Shown here: one piece after another, positions 50,430 to 59,676 of the stretch
How the letters are laid out: every line of letters starts with the position of its first letter
How positions within the stretch are numbered: position 1 is the first letter of the stretch
Assembly: GCA_946406115.1 (NCBI GenBank)
Contig: OX291542.1
Coordinates: forward strand, 38,087,321-38,151,320
Source: Apoda limacodes
Lineage: Eukaryota > Arthropoda > Insecta > Lepidoptera > Limacodidae
DNA length: 64,000 bases
Reading direction: 5' to 3'
Made by a program: the position numbers and the translations under genes
Notes under the pieces: model-generated
Told to the model about the DNA's origin: nothing
Database searches by the model: none
Seen by the model: the letters and a program-made list of their open reading frames with translations, nothing else

Positions 50430-52240
50430 TCCCTAAACCACAAAAAATTTGGTTTTGGGGCATGTCCATTAAAGTAATAGGTACTGTTATTGAAATTTTA
50501 GCAGCATTCCTAGCTTATGTATTTAATTATTGCATTGAAAAGGGTTGTTTTCCAGACTTAATGAAACTAAGCAAAATAATTCTGTTATTTACACATGGTA
50601 GTAATATTTTACCAGAATATTTTAGACTAATATAAATTTTGCTAAACAGGGCAAAATAGTAAAAGTTTTGAAAAGATGATTTTTGATTAGTTGTTATCAT
50701 TCTTTAATTGCATAATATATTGCAGAAATCAATATATTATGTTTTATGTTCGGGTTTATAAAAGGTTGTTCTACTACTGATGCAGCAGCCACATTTATAA
50801 GTAACGTATTAAAGATATGGCAAAACTCAGAGGACGAAGTTAAAGTCTTATGTGAATTATCGAAGGCCCTTGAATCTATTCAAATTCAATGTAATTTATT
50901 CAGTTTAGGCTACAATAATTGAGCACTTATGAATGTCACTACGCCATCGGTTCGTAAGTCTATAGGGCGGGAGACCTTGTACTGAGAAGAACCGGCAAGA
51001 AACTCAGCAAGGGCTTTTCTTTTCTCCCTTTCTCTTACAGCGTCCAATTAAAATATTGGAAAATGCCCTCCCTATCATAAAAGGACACTGTCCATTACAA
51101 ACATGAAAAAAATGAAATATAACTGTCGAACATTCTACACTATTGGCTAAACTCAATCATAATGGTATGAGAAATTCGTCTTTGATGCTACTGAAATCTT
51201 ATCTGAGTGAAAGATTTCAGGTAGCAGATTTGAACGGTATAAAATCAGAAAGTTACAGAGGGAGTTCCACAAGGATATGTTCTGGTTCCTCTTCTATTTA
51301 TTATTTACGTAGATGACCTCCGTTTTTTGTTAAAACATTGTCTGAAATCATTATGTTTGCCGACGACACATCCTTATTGTTCAAGGCGAATAGAAAAAAT
51401 TATGATGTAAAACAAATAAATTCTACGTTATATATATAAATTCAACTAAAATGGTTCACGGTTAATAACCTAGTTTTAAATTTAAATAAAACTAAACTTT
51501 CTCTTTAAAATCCCCAAAGCCTAAAGACTAAAACAAATAAAATAAATAAATAGTTTCTAGGCCTCATCGATAAATAATACTAAACTTCAGTGAGGTCCTC
51601 ACATCGTTGAGCTCTCTTCAAGACTTAGCTCTGCAATACAGCAAGTATTGATTGAGTGTAAGCTCTGCAATACAGCAAGTATTGATTGAGTGTAAGCTCT
51701 GCAATACAGCAAGTATTGATTGAGTGTAAGCTCTGCAATACAGCAAGTATTGATTGAGTGTAAGCTTAGGAAAATTCGAGAATTGACTGACAGTGACACA
51801 GCACGTATGGTTTACTACAGTTTTTGTTTTTAGCCTGATGTCATATGGTACTATTTTGAGGCAACTCAGCCGATTCCAGCAATATATTAATTTTGCAAAA
51901 ACGTGCCTTAAAGGGTATCTATTCTTTGAGTTCAAGATCATCTTTAAGACAAATCTTTAAAGAATTTGACATACTTACTATGCAGTATCAATATATACTA
52001 GCCAATATTATGTATACGCGTAAAAACTTACACAAATTTGTTAAAAATAGTGATGATCACAATTCCACTATAAGGTCAAGAGGAAAATTTGTTCATCCAA
52101 AAATTCTTCTTTTATAATGAATTGTGTCAAAATTTATAGTCATCTGCCAAAAGAATTGAAAGATTTATCAGAAACTTAATTTAAAACAATCACTCAAGGA
52201 AAAGTTATGGGAAAAAGTTAACGAATTTTTGACGGATACA
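50430..52240 (+). pseudogene. CR1-like LINE reverse transcriptase, strongly decayed
   Basis: Pieces in several frames: IEILAAFLAYVFNYCIEKGC-like sequence and FPDLMKLSKIILLFTHGSNI (50490-50610); GFIKGCSTTDAA (50750-50785); EGVPQGYVLVPLLFIIYVDD and LMFADDTSLLFKANRKNYDV (51245-51415, YVDD/FADD regions); LKWFTVNNLVLNLNKTKLS (51450-51505). Then the 34-bp repeat, KIRELTDSDTARMVYYS (51770-51820), QKRALKGIYSLSSRSSLRQI (51895-51955) and NLHKFVKNSDDHNSTIRSRG (52025-52085). No long frame remains. It is a different family from the LINE at 25.3 kb by wording, though both are CR1-like. Confidence 0.75.
51627..51762. repeat. 34-bp minisatellite in the LINE thumb domain
   Basis: Four copies of AGCTCTGCAATACAGCAAGT followed by ATTGATTGAGTGTA at 51627, 51661, 51695 and 51729; unique sequence resumes at AGCTTAGG. 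It lies between the LSS and KIREL codons of the RT. Confidence 0.96.
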
Positions 52241-52341
52241 ATAGTTTTTAAGTAATATTTAATAATTTTTTTTTATTACATATGTATGTGTACATTTACT
52301 TACAAACTTATTCAATCAATTTCATTACACAGTACTTTAGG

Positions 52342-52443
52342 ATTGACAAAGCCCCTGTACAGTACAGCAGCTCTTATTGACAATGCCTCTGTACAGTGCA
52401 GCTGCTCTTATTGACAATGCCCCTGTACAGTACAGCTGCTCTT
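52342..52443. repeat. 34-bp tandem repeat, 3 copies
   Basis: ATTGACAATGCCCCTGTACA followed by GTACAGCTGCTCTT starts at 52342, 52376 and 52410 with four differences. It is unrelated to the 51.6-kb array apart from its length. It lies about 80 bp past the decayed LINE, perhaps in its 3' UTR. Confidence 0.95.
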
Positions 52444-52572
52444 ATTATTCTTATGTTATGATTATTTGTTTCAGATTTGTAAAATTAAACTTTGACGATG
52501 TTTCTGCACAGCTTATAAAAATTTGTTAGTTATTAGCTTATTAATGCCAACTAGTTAAACGGTGCTATTAGG

Positions 52573-52628
52573 CATTTCTATATAGATGCTAGAGGTGTAA
52601 CATTTCTATATAGATGCTAGAGGTGTAG
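52573..52628. repeat. 28-bp direct duplication
   Basis: CATTTCTATATAGATGCTAG followed by AGGTGTA(A/G) occurs twice in tandem. Confidence 0.93.
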
Positions 52629-53159
52629 TACAACAGTACGAAACCCTTATTGCGCAAGACAGACTTGCATTTGACCAGTTTTTCATAATTTTATGTGACA
52701 TAGTTTTTTAGATATGGGCAAAAATGTGCAAACATAATCTTTATCACTTACCATCGAAAGCATACTAAAAAACCTAAATTCAGATTGATAGATAATTTGT
52801 ATATTTCACATGCATTTATAAAAAATACATTTCACTATATTTCGTTAAAAAAAAAAAACTTTTTGCTGCGGAACCCTTGATTCACGAAAAGGACTTGCAC
52901 TTGAAAGTTCTTTAATTAAATTGACATGTCAAATCAAATGAAACGAGGTTACAGTAAATAATTGCATTGTCTTTAACGTAGTCGGTAGCGCACCGCGTAT
53001 TTGGTGTTGATCTAAAGCCGGGTCACCCGCCCGTATTTTACCGAAACATTAAACAAAAACATATACAGAAACCATTGCATCCCTACACATTTTTGTTGTT
53101 AAAACTTTGTTTTGTTGATGAAAACAATGTTTTGGCTTTCCACGCTCGACGGGAAACAT
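52629..53159. other. AT-rich gap with a weak GGGTTCCG remnant
   Basis: TGCTGCGGAACCCTTGATTC and GACTTGCACTTG at 52865-52900 resemble the 3' part of the GGGTTCCGTA repeat on the minus strand. Otherwise nothing recognised. Confidence 0.4.
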
Positions 53160-53278
53160 CAAAGTCAAAGTCAAAGTCAAAATGGTTTATTCAAATAAGG
53201 ATTTTACGATCACTTTTGAATCGTCAAAGTTATAAAATATTATTTCTAAAATCTAAACATTTATCTCCGCGAGGGTAG
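53160..53278 (-). mobile_element. LINE/SINE 3' end with (TTTGAC)n tail
   Basis: The minus strand ends TTTGAATAAACCATTTTGAC, TTTGACTTTGACTTTG; upstream CGATTCAAAAGTGATCGTAA. I remember this as one of the commonest lepidopteran retroelement ends (CR1/L2-like or its SINE). No coding part. Confidence 0.65.
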
Positions 53279-53879
53279 GGGGATGGGGCACAATCGTAAA
53301 TTTCGTTCGTATATAAAATTATGATCTGTGATAGTCAAATGTACTCTGTGGCGGTCATTTTATTTACTAAATCTACGTCAAAATACGTCTTCTACGATCA
53401 CATGTCATTTTGAAAATGAATTTCAAAGCAGGAGACAACACGTGCAACATGTTTCGTGTAGACACAGAGGTCGTCGAGAAGTATCGTTAATAACGAGTAA
53501 CAAAAAAAAACTTACATTATTCATTTTTCCACTTTTTATGTTGTTGCTGTTAAAAATAGTTTTTTTTTTTTTTTTTTTGTGTAGTCCGGGTATTATACAT
53601 TGTAGTTGGGGTTTTTGGCGTTTATATCTACCTCTTGTTATAGTTATAACGCTATCAAATTGGTTGCTGTAACAAACTGTGTATATATAACAAACAGAGT
53701 CGTTTGTTTGTGTTTTTGGTTTAGTTTTTGGTTTTTTTTTGTGTTTGTGTGTTAATTTAGTTATAAAAATTACGTCATCAGTCAAGGAGCTCAGGGCTAT
53801 CTTAACGAATTCAGTGAGATGGTTCTCGTGCGCGATAGGATTGGTTAAACGGGGGATCGGATGTTTGTATTGAAGCATA
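53279..53879. other. Leader or LTR region upstream of the BEL/Pao element
   Basis: Contains CAACACGTGCAACATGTTTC, a poly(T) tract (53560-53578) and a GTTTGTGTTTTTGGTTTAG simple stretch (53700-53750). No LTR partner was found downstream because the element's 3' end is missing. Confidence 0.35.
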
Positions 53880-53889
53880 GAGCTGCACA

Positions 53890-54425
53890 GTTTCCGACAA
53901 GAGTTAATGAAGTGGATCAGGCATACCAGGGTCTCTTACAGTTAACGGATGACGAAACTATCCTAAAGGTGGCAAATCCTGATTATGATTTTTATATGTC
54001 AGTCAGACGAGGTTAACGAAGCTGTACCGACGTTAGAGACTAGCCCACAGCCGGCAAGTAGGAAGGAGGTGTCGGAACAAAAATGTAACGAACGGTTGCC
54101 AACCTTGGATATTCCTCATTTTAGTGGATCATTGAATGAGTGGACTAATTTTATCACACTTTTTGATGGCATTGTGCACCGACGGACTGACTTATCTGAC
54201 TCACAAAAATTAAGTTACCTTTTAACGTCGATCAGGGGTGAGCCTCTCTGTTTGATAAAACATTTGGACATCACCGATGTCAACTACAGCATAGTCAGGG
54301 AGTTGTTAGTGAAGCGGTACCAAGCGACGATTTTTAGCTCCGTCTGGACCCCGCCAACAACCTCGTCCCGGGACATCGCGAGGTACCGGGTCGTTTCGGC
54401 CCCCCAGTATTTTAACGGTCGAACG
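53890..54425 (+). pseudogene. BEL/Pao Gag, DUF1759-like region
   Basis: NEVDQAYQGLLQLTDDETIL (53905-53965) then, after a shift, RLPTLDIPHFSGSLNEWTNF, ITLFDGIVHRRTDLSDSQKL, SYLLTSIRGEPLCLIKHLDI and LLVKRYQ, all classic DUF1759 wording. After KRYQ (about 54325) the sequence no longer fits, which suggests a deletion of the rest of Gag before the zinc region. Confidence 0.85.
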
Positions 54426-54441
54426 GACTGAACGATGTGGG

Positions 54442-55068
54442 GTGTATTACAAACCAGGACACACCATTCGGGATTGCCACCAGTTCCGAAAGTCTGGGGT
54501 GGCCCGAAAACGATTTCTGACCCGTAGGCTAGACCTATGTTATTATTGTTTGGGGGAGCACCTAGCAAAGGACTGTCGACAGCCGCGACCTTGTATTAAG
54601 TGTGGTGGGGGTCACCACCCTGATTTATGTATGCCCATCAGAGAGGATGGTCCTCGGATGACACGTGCAGGTGTGTCTACGGCTCGCATGGGCGGGGGTT
54701 CGTCGCCGCCGAATCGAACCCAATCGCCCCCGACCCCAGTGCGAAATCGACATTCCCCGCCCCGCTCACCGCGGGATGGTCGTCGGTCTCCACCCTCACG
54801 TGCCCCTTCCGCTCAGGTATGTATTGCGGACCGGGCACGTTACGCAGATTATGAGCCTCTGCCCCTACCTATCGCGGAGCGTCCTCGCGTTACTCGCGAG
54901 TTGAGGGAGGGATCGAGTGGTTATCGCGCGCCGTCGATGGCACGCGCGTCTCGGCTGACTTATGCCCGCGTGGGACCCGTATGCTACACGGGTTCAAGCG
55001 TGCCACATTATGAGCCACAGAAGCCCCGGGGCCAAGGACGGCGCTCGGGTCGGGCCAACACCCATTGA
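54442..55068 (+). pseudogene. BEL/Pao zinc-knuckle region of Gag
   Basis: CHQFRKSGVARKRFLTRRLD, LCYYCLGEHLAKDC and CIKCGGGHHPDLC give two CCHC-type nucleic-acid-binding knuckles. The tail to 55068 is Pro/Arg/Ser-rich (PPRSPRDGRRSPPSRAPS), a normal low-complexity linker. Open for 208 codons although no ATG is needed here. Confidence 0.8.
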
Positions 55069-55079
55069 CTCGCGGCAGC

Positions 55080-55850
55080 CGTTTCACCAGCCTCTCCACC
55101 ATCTATTACAACTGTTTTGCCCACCGCGCTGGTTCTAGTCCATTCACCGCACAGACCTGGTGTAGTTGTGCGTGCCATTTGGACTCAGGCGCTCAGGGGT
55201 GTCTTATGTCGCTGTGGCTGGTGAAGCGTCTTCGCTTACAGGTAAGTTCGCAAAGTCATGGGATTTCGTAAGACCCCTTGTCTACAGGTGGATAACGTCG
55301 TGGGTATGGTCTCGTTTTCCTTTTCCTCGTTACTCCATCCTATTGTTCTGAGGGAAATTTTGGGTCATCACCCTCAGGTTCCCCTGCCGACAGATGTGCT
55401 GGATCTCCCGTCCGGTCTGCAGTTGCCCGATTAAAGGTTCTACCTACCTGGTCCTGTGGAGATGTCTTTGGGTTGCTTGGCTTGGACAAGGTCATGTTAT
55501 TTCAGCCAGGTGGGTTGGTCGCTGTTCCAACTAATCTCGGATCTGTTATAATGGACCCAGCACATTCTCTCCCGCTCAGGCGTCTACGGATTCGTCGGCG
55601 CTGGTGGGACTCTCGCACGCTGACTCCCTTCAGCGTTTTTGGGAAATTGAAGAGGGGCTCTTCACTTTCGTCACGGACTCGACTAGTCGATAACGAGTGC
55701 GAGTCGTATTTTCTCGCCAATACAGGTCGTTTAAGTTCTGGCCGATTTCTCACTCGGCTGCCCTTCCTATCCCCTCGTCCGCGCCTGTGTGACTCCTGGA
55801 AAATAGCCGAAAAAAGGTTATTATCTATGGAGCGCCAGATGTGTCGGAAT
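55080..55850 (+). pseudogene. BEL/Pao protease region, broken
   Basis: Pieces: LDSGAQGCLMSLWLVKRLRL (55180-55240; active-site motif normally D(S/T)G.), ILGHHPQVPLPTDVLDLPSG, then LPGPVEMSLGLLGLDKVMLF and QPGGLVAVPTNLG-type sequence (55440-55530) in other frames, the usual stretch between protease and RT, and TLTPFSVFGKL...RFWEIEE-like residues (55600-55650). Frames change at least three times. Confidence 0.7.
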
Positions 55851-56420
55851 TCCGCAAATAAAACGTGGATTTTATCCGCGAATACGAATCCCTAGGTCAC
55901 ATGTTGGTTTCGCAGTTCGAGCTGGAAGGCAACGAACATTATTTTGTTCCACATCACGCCGTCTTTAAAAAAGGTAAGATACGGGTGGTGTTCGATGGGT
56001 CGGCGCCTACATCTTCGGGCGTATCCTGGAACGACTGCCTGATGTCAGCTTCAAGTAGACATCTCGGACATCTTAACTAGGCTTCTGACGCCTACGCTGA
56101 CAATATTTATACGGGTGCTTCGTCTGTGGAGGAGGGGTTAGTCCTGAGGGATGAGCTAATCGGCTTATTACGGTCATGTGAGCCCCACCTCTTCCAGAAT
56201 CCTGTAAATCTTGACTCCATCGCGGTCCTTTGAGTTCAGTATCAGCCAGTTCAGGATATCTTTACGTATTCGTTTGAACCGTCGGACACAATGAAGAGGT
56301 GGACTAAGAGGCTGGTTCTGTCCACAGCAGCGCGTGTCTTTGATCCCAATGGTTGGGTGGCTCCTGTAGTGTTTTGGGCCAATTTTTTCCTACAGGAGCT
56401 CTGAATTTCTGGTCTCGACT
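55851..56420 (+). pseudogene. BEL/Pao reverse transcriptase with the palm partly deleted
   Basis: EYESLGHMLVSQFELEGNEH, YFVPHHAVFKKGKIRVVFDG and SAPTSSGVSWNDCL (to about 56045) are the RT start. The next recognisable piece, DAYADNIYTGASSVEEGLVL (about 56090), corresponds to the catalytic YVDD box with the second Asp changed to Asn. Nearly all the palm between the boxes is therefore missing. SFEPSDTMKRWTKRLVLSTA and ARVFDPNGWVAPVVFWANFF finish the RT. Confidence 0.8.
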
Positions 56421-56429
56421 AGGATACCC

Positions 56430-56866
56430 CGTTGACCAGAGACTTGTTGTCCTATTGGCTACGCTTTTACGAGACACTTTTAGACCTGCAACATGTCTCC
56501 GTGCCTCGGTCGATCTTACCCTCAGGTCGTTATCGGGCCAGTCTTAACGGCTTCTCTGACGCGTCGGAATCTTGTTATGCGGCTGTCGTTTATCTCCGCA
56601 CCGTTGACAGTAATGGTCATGTTCGCGTCAGTCTGGTGGTCGCAAAGAGTAAGGTAGCACCTTTGCGGACCAAGTTGACAATCCCAAAGCTGGAGTTATC
56701 GGGAGCTGCATTATTGACTCGACTCCTCAACCATGTCTTTTCCACCTTGGGTCAATGGGTCCAATTTGACTCCGTCATGGCATGGACAGACGGCCAAATC
56801 GTGTTGACTTGGCTTAAGGCGTCCCTTCATGCCCTAGAGACCTTCGTGACCAATCGTGTTTCCTAA
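56430..56866 (+). pseudogene. BEL/Pao RNase H
   Basis: FSDASESCYAAVVYLRTVDS (Asp), KLTIPKLELSGAALLTRLLN (Glu), SVMAWTDGQIVLTWLKAS (Asp) and FVTNRVS-stop. All three acidic residues are visible and the frame is open for 144 codons. Beyond the stop, DWRHVPGSLNPLGCVSRGL (about 56890-56945) continues the domain. Confidence 0.82.
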
Positions 56867-57031
56867 ATCCAGTCTTCTGCGGTGTCCCTGGATTGGCGTC
56901 ACGTGCCAGGGTCCTTGAATCCCTTAGGTTGCGTCTCTCGGGGCCTGATTGCCTCGCAAGTCATTAATCACCCACTCTGGTGGGGTCCTGACTAGCTGGC
57001 CTCTCCTGAAGACACTTGTCCTCATACAGTT

Positions 57032-57530
57032 GTGGAGTTTGTTGACCCTCTGCCGGGGCTAAAGGTCTTTGCTGTTGAGCAGACTGTGGACACTTCACCG
57101 AACTTCTTACTTAATCGGTTCAGCTCTCTCAACAAGCTCGTTGGTGTCACCGGTTGGATTAAGAGGTTTGTCCACAACTTAAAGAACAGGTCACAGCCAA
57201 GGACGTCTTCAGTCTTGTCTCTTAAAGAGCGTCAGGATGCCCTCCTCAGCCGTGTTCTACTGGTACAGTCCCAGTCGTTTGGAAAGGAAATTCGTCTTCT
57301 CCGGTCAGAGAACGGGAAATTGCGGGGAAGGCTTGCTCGTCTCAATTTGTTCCTGGACGAGTCGGAGTTTTTGCGAGTGGGTGGTAGGCTTCGTAGCTCA
57401 GAATTGCCCTATGGGGCTCGGCATCCTAGGAGATAATTCAACTTCTAGATGGCCATTTCTCACCGAAGCAATGTGGATTTGCAGAACGTGCTGCATTCTA
57501 TTGAGCAGTCCAGAGGACGAGTGAAGGTCA
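57032..57530 (+). pseudogene. BEL/Pao connection and integrase N-terminal region
   Basis: FSSLNKLVGVTGWIKRFVHN, LKERQDALLSRVLLVQSQSF, RLNLFLDESEFLRVGGRLRS and SELPYGARHP: the usual sequence leading to the integrase zinc site. After 57436 frames break and homology ends near 57530. Confidence 0.8.
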
Positions 57531-57540
57531 CACGCAGTGG

Positions 57541-57945
57541 GTGGTTCGACTTAGGGGACTCGCGGCTCATTGCAGTTTCAAAAATTTAGAGGAAATGCTG
57601 TTGGACCGTTTCGTAATAGGCATGGCGGCCGGCCACGAACGCGATAAGCTGTTCCCGCAAGAGATGAAGGAGTTGACGCTGACTAAGGCTGTGGAGCTGG
57701 CGAAAAGCGTGCGCTGTGCGCGCGCAGCAGCTACGGCATCGGCGGCAGGAGCAAGCCGCGACAACGTTTTCAGATCTTGTCCCGTGCTTAACATTCAGGC
57801 GAAAAAAGGTTCCGTAGGTGTTAAGTGTGCAGTGTGTGGATATAAAAATCACAAATGTACAGAATGCCGATTCGCGAATTATAAATGTAAGAAGTGCGGT
57901 CGCGTTGAGCATCTAAGGAAGATGTGTAAAGGTAATGTAATGTAA
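57541..57945 (+). pseudogene. Ty3/gypsy Gag C-terminal part with two zinc knuckles
   Basis: RLRGLAAHCSFKNLEEMLLD, RFVIGMAAGHERDKLFPQEM, KELTLTKAVELAKSV is the standard gypsy retrotransposon Gag end, followed by CAVCGYKNHKCTEC and CKKCGRVEHLRKMC knuckles. The frame is open for 134 codons and ends naturally at TAA. Confidence 0.85.
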
Positions 57946-58024
57946 ACATGTCGAGAAGGAGTCTATTGAGGAAGGTGACAATGGTAACTATTTTTGTAAT
58001 ATTCGGTGTTACAATTCTAAACCT

Positions 58025-58640
58025 ATGTTAGAAAAAGTTTTAGTTAACGATATTCCAATGGAATTTGAGGTAGATAGTGGTTCATCGGTGACGGCTATAT
58101 CGGAAGTGTGGTTTAAAAATGTTTGTGACTTAAACGGTTTCCGTCATATATTTTCATCGATTTATCAAGCTTCTTCTAACGGCCAAGCGGAAAGTTCGGT
58201 GAAAATAGTAAAAAACGGGATTATATGTATTGTTTCATCTGGCAAGAGCTCAAAAAAATTAGATAACAAAATTTATAAATTCCTTTTTGAGTATCTTAAC
58301 TCAACCCACAGCACAACCGGCCAATCACCGGCACAGCCGTTATACGGTCGAAGGTTACGTTCAAGGCTCGATTTAATTGTACCAACATCCACTACGACGC
58401 CACCTTCCTTGACAGACCTCGCTTGTACTGTAAAAATATCGTAAATTTCAATTTAAAGACAATGTTTAAGTTAAAAAATATATTAATAATAAGAAGTTTG
58501 ATTGGATAACAGGCGTAGTGAAGAAAACACTCGGAAAAGTTATGTATTCTGTGTGGATCGTAAAAACTGGGCCAACGTAGGTCTTAAGAAAATTGTGGAC
58601 TTACCCAAATTTTGGCGATATTATTTTCACGGTTTGAGTA
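58025..58640 (+). pseudogene. Protease start fused by deletion to integrase end
   Basis: LVNDIPMEFEVDSGSSVTAI is the retroviral-type protease active site (DSG). Fourteen codons later the same frame reads ASSNGQAESSVKIVKNGI, the integrase catalytic Glu region, then FLFEYLNSTHSTTGQSPAQP, LYGRRLRSRLDLI. The integrase C-terminal piece continues at about 58450-58560 (KNI..KFDWITGVVKKTLGK in another frame). The frame stays open across the deletion junction (58125-58170). Confidence 0.82.
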
Positions 58641-58739
58641 ATTTGTGGTGTATTGTCTGTGTATGTTGTGTATGTGTAGATGTTTTTACGCCAACTGAAC
58701 TTAATTATTATATATAATATTATTATAATAAAAACAATT

Positions 58740-59166
58740 ACATACGCCGCGACCTTGACAGAATATATGACGACGACTGTCCACAGACCGACCGCATAAT
58801 CTTTACCAAACACTGTGTTTATTCGTGAGTTAGATACCTGACACACATAACCAATTGAAAAAATACGGAAACGAGACAGAAAGTCATAATTATTTTAATC
58901 CTGACACGATTCCGGACCTAACAAAAAGCGATAATAGCGCCGAGTCGGTGACGGTGTCAGAGGTACCGCAGCGAGAGGAGGTGAGGAGCAAGAAGGAATC
59001 AGCCCCGAGTACGAGTCCAATAAGTGCAGATTCCGGACCTAGACTGCTGGACCAGGACGACGACACAGCGGACACACCGCTACTGCCTGATGACGCCGGT
59101 ACTGCATCACCGAAGCTGCTGGCATGGCATACGGTCGATCCCGTCGCCTTCGGAATCGGGATGTAA
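58740..59166 (+). pseudogene. Probable C-terminal tail of the gypsy Pol protein
   Basis: From 58755 one frame reads RDLDRIYDDDCPQTDR; from 58855 an open frame is acidic and Ser/Thr/Pro-rich (SKKESAPSTSPISADSGPRL, LDQDDDTADTPLLPDDAGTA) to a stop at 59166. Position and composition fit the low-complexity Pol tail seen after integrase in this lineage. A host exon cannot be excluded. Confidence 0.45.
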
Positions 59167-59557
59167 ATTTGCATGCATAAGTAGATACATAGACTGAGGC
59201 TGCGTCCCCACTTAAGCTGCGCTAATAAATTAGTGTACCACCCGCTTACATTCAAATCTAATAAAGATCAAGTAATTTTACATGTTAAACTTGACAGTTC
59301 CATCCCGCGACTGCGACGCGTCTCGGGGCACACGGCGGCGCGGGGCGCAGCAAGAGGCCAGAGATCATCGAAGTCAAGTGCGGTGTGCGCCGGTGCGCGT
59401 GCGCCACGTAATGAGATGTAACAGGAACGCATATCAGCTAAATTTACTGATCTGATTGAGGTCACTGTTTGGTCGATAATTTCCCATAGTGGGCTGTCAT
59501 TTATATTCATTAATTAATTATTTATTTATTTACATTTTTTGCTCAAAGTGCATACAC
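59167..59557. other. Non-coding with a CpG-rich patch
   Basis: 59300-59415 is strongly G+C- and CpG-rich (GACGCGTCTCGGGGCACACG, GCCGGTGCGCGTGCGCCACG) against AT-rich flanks. It could be LTR or host regulatory sequence. No gene supported. Confidence 0.35.
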
Positions 59558-59676
59558 AGTATACTGGTATGGAATACTAGTAGGGAATACTGGTAGGGAA
59601 TACCGGTAGGGAATACTGGTAGGGAATTCTGGTAGGGAATACTGGTAGGGAATACCGGTAGGGAATACTGGTATGG
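59558..59676. repeat. 13-bp minisatellite, about 9 copies
   Basis: GGGAATACTGGTA with variants (ACTAG, ACCGG, TTCTGG, TATGG) in tandem. CCGG and CTGG types alternate partly, suggesting a higher-order unit. Confidence 0.94.

Larger units (their letters stand above)
47236..52265 (+). mobile_element. Decayed CR1-like LINE split by a jockey-like insertion
   Basis: 47236-47505 reads FRNKIKT, GKF and EVANKFVDFFIKIS, the linker before RT. The RT continues at 50396 with LKSLNHKKFGF. The 2.9-kb minus-strand jockey-like copy lies between. The 25-bp minisatellite borders its left end. A 34-bp minisatellite occurs in the thumb. 3' end near 52265 by loss of similarity. Confidence 0.7.
53880..57530 (+). 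mobile_element. BEL/Pao LTR retrotransposon, decayed, 3' part missing
   Basis: Order Gag (DUF1759-like), CCHC knuckles, aspartic protease, RT, RNase H and the integrase N-terminal region is that of BEL/Pao elements. It stops at about 57530, where Ty3/gypsy sequence starts directly. Integrase core and 3' LTR are absent; the 5' LTR is not confirmed. Base composition is richer in G+C than flanks. Confidence 0.8.
57541..59166 (+). mobile_element. Ty3/gypsy element with a large internal deletion
   Basis: Gag end with knuckles, protease start, then directly the integrase end and a C-terminal tail. RT, RNase H and most of integrase are missing. The left edge abuts BEL/Pao sequence and neither LTR is recognised. 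Confidence 0.75.

Noticed and set aside
53423..53878. A 151-codon minus-strand frame
   Set aside because: Lys/Thr-rich translation of poly(T) and GTTTGTGTTTTTGG simple sequence in front of the BEL/Pao element.
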